A DNA stretch of 64,000 nt, from assembly GCF_000218685.1 (NCBI RefSeq), contig NW_006763300.1, positions 517,360 to 581,359 of the forward strand, in the 5' to 3' direction. The position numbers and the translations under genes were made by a program. Below, piece after piece: positions 58,506 through 64,000 of the stretch (its first letter is position 1; the number at the start of each line of letters is the position of its first letter). The stretch comes from Serpula lacrymans var. lacrymans S7.9 (lineage: Eukaryota; Basidiomycota; Agaricomycetes; Boletales; Serpulaceae). The notes under the pieces are model-generated. The model was not told the DNA's origin, did no database searches, and worked only from the letters and a program-made list of their open reading frames with translations.

Positions 58506-60482
58506 ATGACTCCTGCCAACAGCGACACGACTAATTATGATGAGACATGCCCTCTCCTACCCGAACAAAATGTTGAATCCCAAAAGGCAGCTAGACCAGC
58601 CGTCACTCCCGTTCCAAAAGCTCAGCTCGCTGCTCTCTGCACAGTCAGGCTGGTTGATCCTATTGCTTTTACCCAGCTCTTTCCATATGTAAACGAGTTT
58701 ATGAATGACTTACACCTCACCAATGATCCTTCTAGAATCGGATTTTACAGCGGGCTGGTGGTCAGTGTTTTTTTTTTTTGCTGTTTTTTTGCTTCTTTAT
58801 TTTCCTGTTACATCCCCGTCGCTCACTACCACGCTTACCATGGCAGGAGAGTACTTTCGCTCTATCACAATTATGTTCCATATATCAGTGGGCTCGCGTT
58901 TCAGGTGAGTTAGTGTTGTTTTACTGATAAAGAGTTCCGGATCATAATAGTTCACGATTATACTAGATATAATTGGTCGTCGTCCTGTTGTGCTCTTGGG
59001 GACTTTGGGTGTAGCGGCGACTACGATCATGTTTGGTCTTTCGAAGACCCTCGCGAGTGTGTTGATCGCTAGATTTTTAGGTATGTTCTCGAATTCTGCT
59101 GTCGTAAATGCTCCTCATTATCTCCACCAGGCGGTTTATTCTCCGGAAATATTGCCGTTGTACATTCGGTTCTGTGCGAAATCACCGATTCTTCAAACCA
59201 GGCCGTTGCGTTCCCTATTTACGGTCTCATGTGGCCTCTTGGTTCTATCATCGGGTATGTACCATCACCCCTGTCACAAATCTGTCTAATCATGTTACCA
59301 GTCCTTTACTCGGTGGGACCTTCTCTCATGGCGCGACAAAGTATCCTCAATATTTCGACTACCAAATATTCAGGGAGAATCCTTATTTCCTTCCCTGTTT
59401 GATAGCCAGTATTATCGCCGCCATAGGTATCGTTTTGGGTTACTCTTTTCTGGAGGAGGTACGTCTAATTCTGCTCGTCTCTCCTGCCAAACTGTCATAT
59501 TCATCAATCACCCATTTTATAGACCCTTCCTAGCAAACGTCAGAAGAATGAGAAAAAAGGTCCTAATAACATAAGTGGCTCTGATAATGATGTGGTGTTG
59601 AACGAAGAGCAGCCCATGAGCGTAGGGGCTCTCATGTCCAAACCAATAATATCTGCTTTGGCGAGTTCCGGATGCGCGCTGAGTTTTATTGCCACTTCCT
59701 TTGACGTCGTTTTTGTTCTATTCTGCTATTCTCCTATTCTATCCGGGGGTCTAGCTTTCTCGGTGAGCATGGCCTTTTTTCTCCACCATATTCAATACTG
59801 AACATGTCGTGCAGGCATCCCAAATCGGCTACTCTCTCGCTACGGCTGGTGCCATTGCATCATTTATCCAGCTGTTTATCATGTCGTATCTCTTGCGCAC
59901 ATTTGATTGCGCCAAAATGTACAATTTCTGTATGGGGATATGGCCGTATACCTTTGCAATCCTACCACTGCTCAACATCATAGCTCGCAGTGGTTTGGAT
60001 AAGACAACAGGCCTGCTATCCACTCCGACGGTTGCTCTGCTTTGGTCTGGCATTGCATGCGTACTCGCAATGTCAAAAATAGGTGCTTTGGCATACTCGT
60101 GAGTAGCTCAGTTCTTTATATAAATGGGATAGACAGTTTATTACTCCCGTCATCACATCTAGTTTGAGTATGATCCTTGTGAAAGAGAATGCACCGAATG
60201 CAGCATCCTTAGGACAAACCAACGGTATCGTTCAATTTGCGATGTGTTTTGCTCGCTCTTTCGCTCCATTTTTAGTCAGGTATAATCCAATCCATTCCTG
60301 AACTTGAAGCTGTTTCTTTGTCATACTCACGTACGGTTTTCAGTTCGCTTTTTGCCCTTTCAATAGATAACAACCTGCTCGGTGGCTACCTTTGGGTGGT
60401 GATCATGATCGTCGTTGCTTTCTTAGGCAGTTCCATATCGTACAGGATTTCTAAACACAGCAAATCTACCCTCGCATCTTAA
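58506..60482 (+). CDS. major facilitator superfamily transporter (YCR023C/ZIFL-like)
   Basis: Eleven or so exons. The cytosolic N-terminus has an acidic di-leucine-like ETCPLLPEQN, typical of vacuolar/endosomal MFS proteins in fungi. TM1 follows (VRLVDPIAFTQLFPYVNEFM). The loop 2-3 motif reads WARLSDIIGRRPVVLLGTLG, the MFS G-x-L-S-D-x-x-G-R-R signature. SKTLASVLIARFLGGLFSGN leads into TM4, then AFPIYGLMWPLGSIIGPLLG. A central loop is Lys/Asn-rich (PSKRQKNEKKGPNN). TM7-12 include ALASSGCALSFIATSFDVVF, YSLATAGAIASFIQLFIMSY, NGIVQFAMCFARSFAPFLVS and YLWVVIMIVVAFLGSSISY. The pattern matches fungal transporters near plant zinc-induced facilitators. The substrate is unknown. Confidence 0.88.
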
Positions 60483-60801
60483 AAAATTTGCTGCTTGAGA
60501 GGCGCACATCCATTACCCGGTCCACCCATGAATCATCATACCCGATGTTATGACCATGTCACGACAGGCAAAAGTTTTTTGCCAGGTTTTTTTTCTGATC
60601 TCTTCTTTTGTTTTGTTTTCCCTTGGGCTTTTTTTCTGCATTAACTTATCATCCGTCTTCGGATTTTCTATCGGTCTGTCATACACGTAACAAAAGGAAA
60701 AATGAGGAATTAAAATGTATATGAATGTTCTTTAAATATATTGATACTCTGAATGAAAATTTCATTTTAAACGAAAACTATATATACAGGTCCAAAGCAT
60801 C
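60483..60801. other. intergenic region between convergent genes
   Basis: About 320 bases, T-rich (several runs of 6-9 T near 60586-60640), with the 3' flanks of the MFS and acyl-CoA synthetase genes. Nothing coding is seen. Confidence 0.5.
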
Positions 60802-63696
60802 TCAAAGCTTGGTTGTTTCGTGCTTTGGTTCACCCAATGCATATAAAGCCTCGAGTTCAGCCTTGTACTTGGCGAAGGCATCTTTACGTCGTAACTTAAA
60901 TGTGGGCGTCATGGTGCTATCTTCGACGGAGAATGGACTCAAGCTGAGGTGAATCCGTTTCACGGTTTCAAAACTAGTGTAGAGAAAGAATCGTGAATTG
61001 AAGGCATTGCATCGAAATTGAAATAAAACACGCACCCTTTGAGTTGGTTTTTCTTCGCTTCCGTTGTCAACACCTTTAGGACGGCAGCCACGACTTGGGG
61101 GTCTTTGATTGCTTTCTCAAGCGCCAGGGTATTCTCTGGTGAAATCTTGGTACCAAGCACATCAGATGCCAGCGCTGCTAGCCCAGCAGGCTCGGGTATC
61201 ACGACGGAAAGGAGGTATGACTGCAACGAGTCGCCGTGGACGTAGATCTGGGAAACGATAGGACACGTGCTGTACATGTTCTCAATCTTTTCCAGCGCGA
61301 CGTACTCGCCCTGAGCAAGTTTCATGATGTTCTGAAAACGGCCGATGGCTCAAAAAGGCAAGTCGTAATGAAGAAAGAGGCACGACTCACCTTGACACGG
61401 TCGATGATCTTGAACCTGCCATAAGTGTCGACCTCAGCGACGTCACCGGTGTGTATCCAGCCATCTTTCACCGTATCTCGTGAGTTTTTCTCGTCTAGGT
61501 AGACGGATACCTTGGGTCAGAAGTGTATAGCGACCATACGCGCGCCGATGCGTACCTTTGTAATACGTCACGAAACAGTTTGCTCCTCGAACGCAGAGTT
61601 CGCCACGAGGGTTGGGCTTGTCCTCGGACGTATAGTTCATTTCGGGTACATCGACGAGTTTCAGCTCGTTTACAGGCTGAGGGGGCCCGATAGTGCCGCC
61701 GCAAGAAGGGTCACCTTCCCAGGTGTGTGAGCAAGTCCCGCAGTTTTCAGTCATTCCATAACTGAATAAACCAAAGATGAGGCGTATATGGTTATAGGTG
61801 CTAATATGCTTACCCTAAAATAGTAAGAGAAATGTAAGCATGAATCTCGATGAATTGGAGGCCTAATCATTTACCTTCAGTAACTTCGCAATAAAGCGCT
61901 ATCTTCAGGAAATCTACCACCTCGGCGCTGATTGGCGCTGAACCAGAGGTTACTAGCATAAGATTACCTCCCAGAACAGCACGAATCTGAAAAAGAAAAA
62001 ATTCATGAGCAGGGACCCAGCAATCAAGCGAACGCAGGCAATACCTACCTTCCGGAAAACTATAGTATCCCATAGCGCGTGAGTGTTCGCACCTGTGCGA
62101 TGCAACTGATCTAACTTTGTCTGCACAGCTGTCCTGAAGATTGCGCCCTTGATGCCAGGAACATTACCAGCAGCCATGGCAGCTTGATAGACTCTGTTAA
62201 GAACACGCGGCACGGATGGGAAGACGTGCGGTTTAAGAAGTTGGGCATCCTCAAGGAGACGCAATGGGTCTCCGGTGAAGAAGCCAATGCAGCCACCTAT
62301 AGCTATGGTTGCCAACTCGACAACTCGCTATGCGAGTTGGATGTTTCTCAGATAATGCAGGTTAGGTATATATGAAGACTTGCCTCGTAGATATGTGCCA
62401 GAGGGAGGTAAGAGATGGTTGTAGAGTTCTCAGGATACACATAGCCAAAGAGATTGGAGTATGCGGCAGAGGCAAGGTTGGCATGAGTTAGAACAACACC
62501 TAGACTTACATGAGCGACCAAAACCAAGAACAGAAGTAGTGACCTGTATACCTTTGGGGTTGCTTGTCGTGCCCTGGTAAAAGGTAAGCCGCAGCGTAGA
62601 TAATTCGTCGAAGAATAACTTACAGAGGTATAACAGATTGACGCTAGTTGATCGGGTTTAGCGGGTATAGTGTCAATGAGATTGGCCTCGCCGTATTCCT
62701 CGACTTTCCTCAAGCATAAGTAACAACTGGTGTCTACAATGGAACAAAGACTTACTCTCGCTCAACTCCTTGATCTGAACGCCCACAGTTTCACCCCATG
62801 AAACTAGAGCATCTTTTACCTGGGGAGACAACGGGTCAAATGATACAATCATCTTCAGAACTGGTATTTTTGAAGCAGTTTTCAGGAGAGCGGGTATGTG
62901 ATTTGAGGTAGCAAAGACCACGGTAAGCTGCGCGTGGTTGACGCTAATTATTTGTCAGTGAATGAAGGCCATCAATGGACGTGTTGTCCTACATATATTC
63001 TGAAAACTTGTTAATAGATAGAATGGCGGATTATCACGCCGACTTACCCACTGAATCTTTTCCCAGAGTGTCGTAAAGGCTGACTCCAATTTTATTGTAA
63101 GCATGGAGGGCGAGATCAACACATTGCCACTCTTCCCTGGAGTTAGTTTACACGCGACATTCAACAAGATGAGAACCGTACCTGGCCTGTTTTGAGACCA
63201 AATACCGACAGTCTGCAAGCCGTCACTACCGCCTCCAAGCACACCATTCTTAAACAATGTCTCGAGAGCACTCCCAATACGACGCCTGCGCACATCGACT
63301 TGAGGATACGTCTGCCAGACATAATCTCCGAACTTGAGGGGGCTTGTGGATATCACAGGTCGGTGGCCGAGAAATCTGGCACCTTTTCCGAGGAGATAGC
63401 CATTGTCGAATATCTCGGGAAGGGTTTTAAAGGCATTGGGAATATCATGGTCCAGAAGACCGTAAATGGCTTGATTTACAAGCAAATTATCAGCATGCTG
63501 CTGTCAGTGTAAAATCTTTGTTCGCACCGTTGCGGTAATGAGCTGGTCAGCGCAATATCAGTATTATGTCTGCGAGTGCGTCGTATGGAAGTGACATACC
63601 TGTCTGCCCAGCTTTCTTCGTTCCAGGGACGGGTATTGACTGTTTCTTGTAGTCAATGTTATCGGGCAAAGGAATGCTATTTACTTTAACGGACAT
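60802..63696 (-). CDS. FAA: long-chain fatty-acid--CoA ligase
   Basis: Adenylate-forming enzyme that activates fatty acids with ATP and CoA. The N-terminus MSVKVNSIPLPDNIDYKKQS leads to FKTLPEIFDNGYLLG and QTVGIWSQNRPEW. The AMP-binding P-loop is ASICYTSGTTSNPKGVLLTH (split by an intron). STTISYLPLAHIYE, LVTSGSAPISAEVVDFLK, YGMTENCGTCSH, GWIHTGDVAEVDTYGRFKII (ATP-binding Asp), DRVKNIMKLAQGEYVALEKI and the catalytic-lysine region TPTFKLRRKDAFAKY follow. The length is about 690 residues, normal for the family. It ends HETTKL, close to a peroxisomal PTS1 (SKL-type), so peroxisomal import is possible but not certain. The start is the first ATG preceding the conserved N-terminus. Confidence 0.92.
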
Positions 63697-64000
63697 GGTG
63701 TAGATGGGAGTCTCTAGGAAAAGTTCGAATCAAATTGACCCGCGTTGTTGTTTTCCGGTCATCCAGCTTTGACATGTTTACCGGAATAGAAGCACGTGAA
63801 TCATTTGGTCGTGCCGGTTAAGACCATTTGGGTGAAGAACAACGACAAGAAATAAACATGCACAGGTCTCGCCTTTCAGATAAAAACTTGCATTGCACCA
63901 CCATTGACAGCATTCATTGCCTTTCACATCATTACGAAGTACACTACGCCACATCGCTTGCCTGTGTGTCAACGATCCTCAAGGCATAGAAATTCCATTT
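63697..64000. other. right-edge region, no gene recognised
   Basis: About 300 bases upstream of the acyl-CoA synthetase. Its promoter lies here. Nothing else is recognised before the window ends. Confidence 0.4.

Overview
The window is eukaryotic nuclear DNA from a filamentous fungus, most likely a mushroom-forming basidiomycete (Agaricomycetes). Genes are compact and carry many GT-AG introns of about 45-70 bases, with exons sometimes as short as 12-18 bases. Intergenic gaps are usually 150-800 bases. Gene content is ordinary fungal housekeeping plus a Zn2Cys6 regulator, an Argonaute, a fungal Aim25-type scramblase and a Snz/PDX1 vitamin B6 enzyme. There is no operon structure, rRNA or CRISPR, and I found no intact transposon. 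The taxonomic placement is inferred from gene architecture and protein similarity by eye.

Layout. 1-1.05 kb: nothing recognised. 1.05-14.2 kb: a CHORD/CS Hsp90 co-chaperone (+), mitochondrial initiation factor 2 (-), phospholipid scramblase Aim25-like (+), replication factor Cdc45 (+), Golgi protein Sft2 (+), glyoxalase II (-), and a Ser/Thr-rich single-pass membrane protein (+). 14.5-25.9 kb: SRP receptor alpha (-), an intron-containing tRNA-Asp(GTC) (+), a divergent pair made of cyclin L (-) and an RS-rich protein (+), PDX1/SNZ (-), and a second divergent pair made of mitoribosomal protein mL49 (-) and an unknown basic protein (+). 26.7-35.6 kb: Argonaute (-), Ypt1/Rab1 (-), a membrane-anchored aspartic protease (+), and a small zinc-ribbon protein (-). 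35.6-38.1 kb is gene-poor with unassigned ORFs. 38.1-42.5 kb: QCR10 (+, four short exons), a HAD hydrolase (-) and NOP16 (+). 44.4-47.5 kb: a Zn2Cys6 transcription factor (+). 47.5-51.2 kb is a second gene-poor stretch with apparent coding relics. 51.2-64 kb: a penta-EF-hand protein (+), a CUE-AlkB-GRF DNA repair protein (-), a membrane-anchored Xaa-Pro aminopeptidase (+), an unknown protein (-), an MFS transporter (+) and a long-chain acyl-CoA synthetase (-).

Functional themes. Genes group by chance rather than by pathway, apart from a few suggestive pairs. Cyclin L and an RS-rich protein, both of the pre-mRNA processing type, share a 176-base intergenic region. Several genes feed mitochondria (IF2, mL49, QCR10, probably the scramblase) or the secretory pathway (SRP receptor, Sft2, Ypt1). 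No undescribed multi-gene system can be claimed. The more unusual items are an apparent 31-base intron in IF2, microexons of 12-18 bases, the three-domain AlkB protein, the lengthened zinc-cluster loop in the transcription factor, and the two gene-poor stretches. CDS coordinates run from start codon to stop codon and include introns; exon limits are given where I worked them out.
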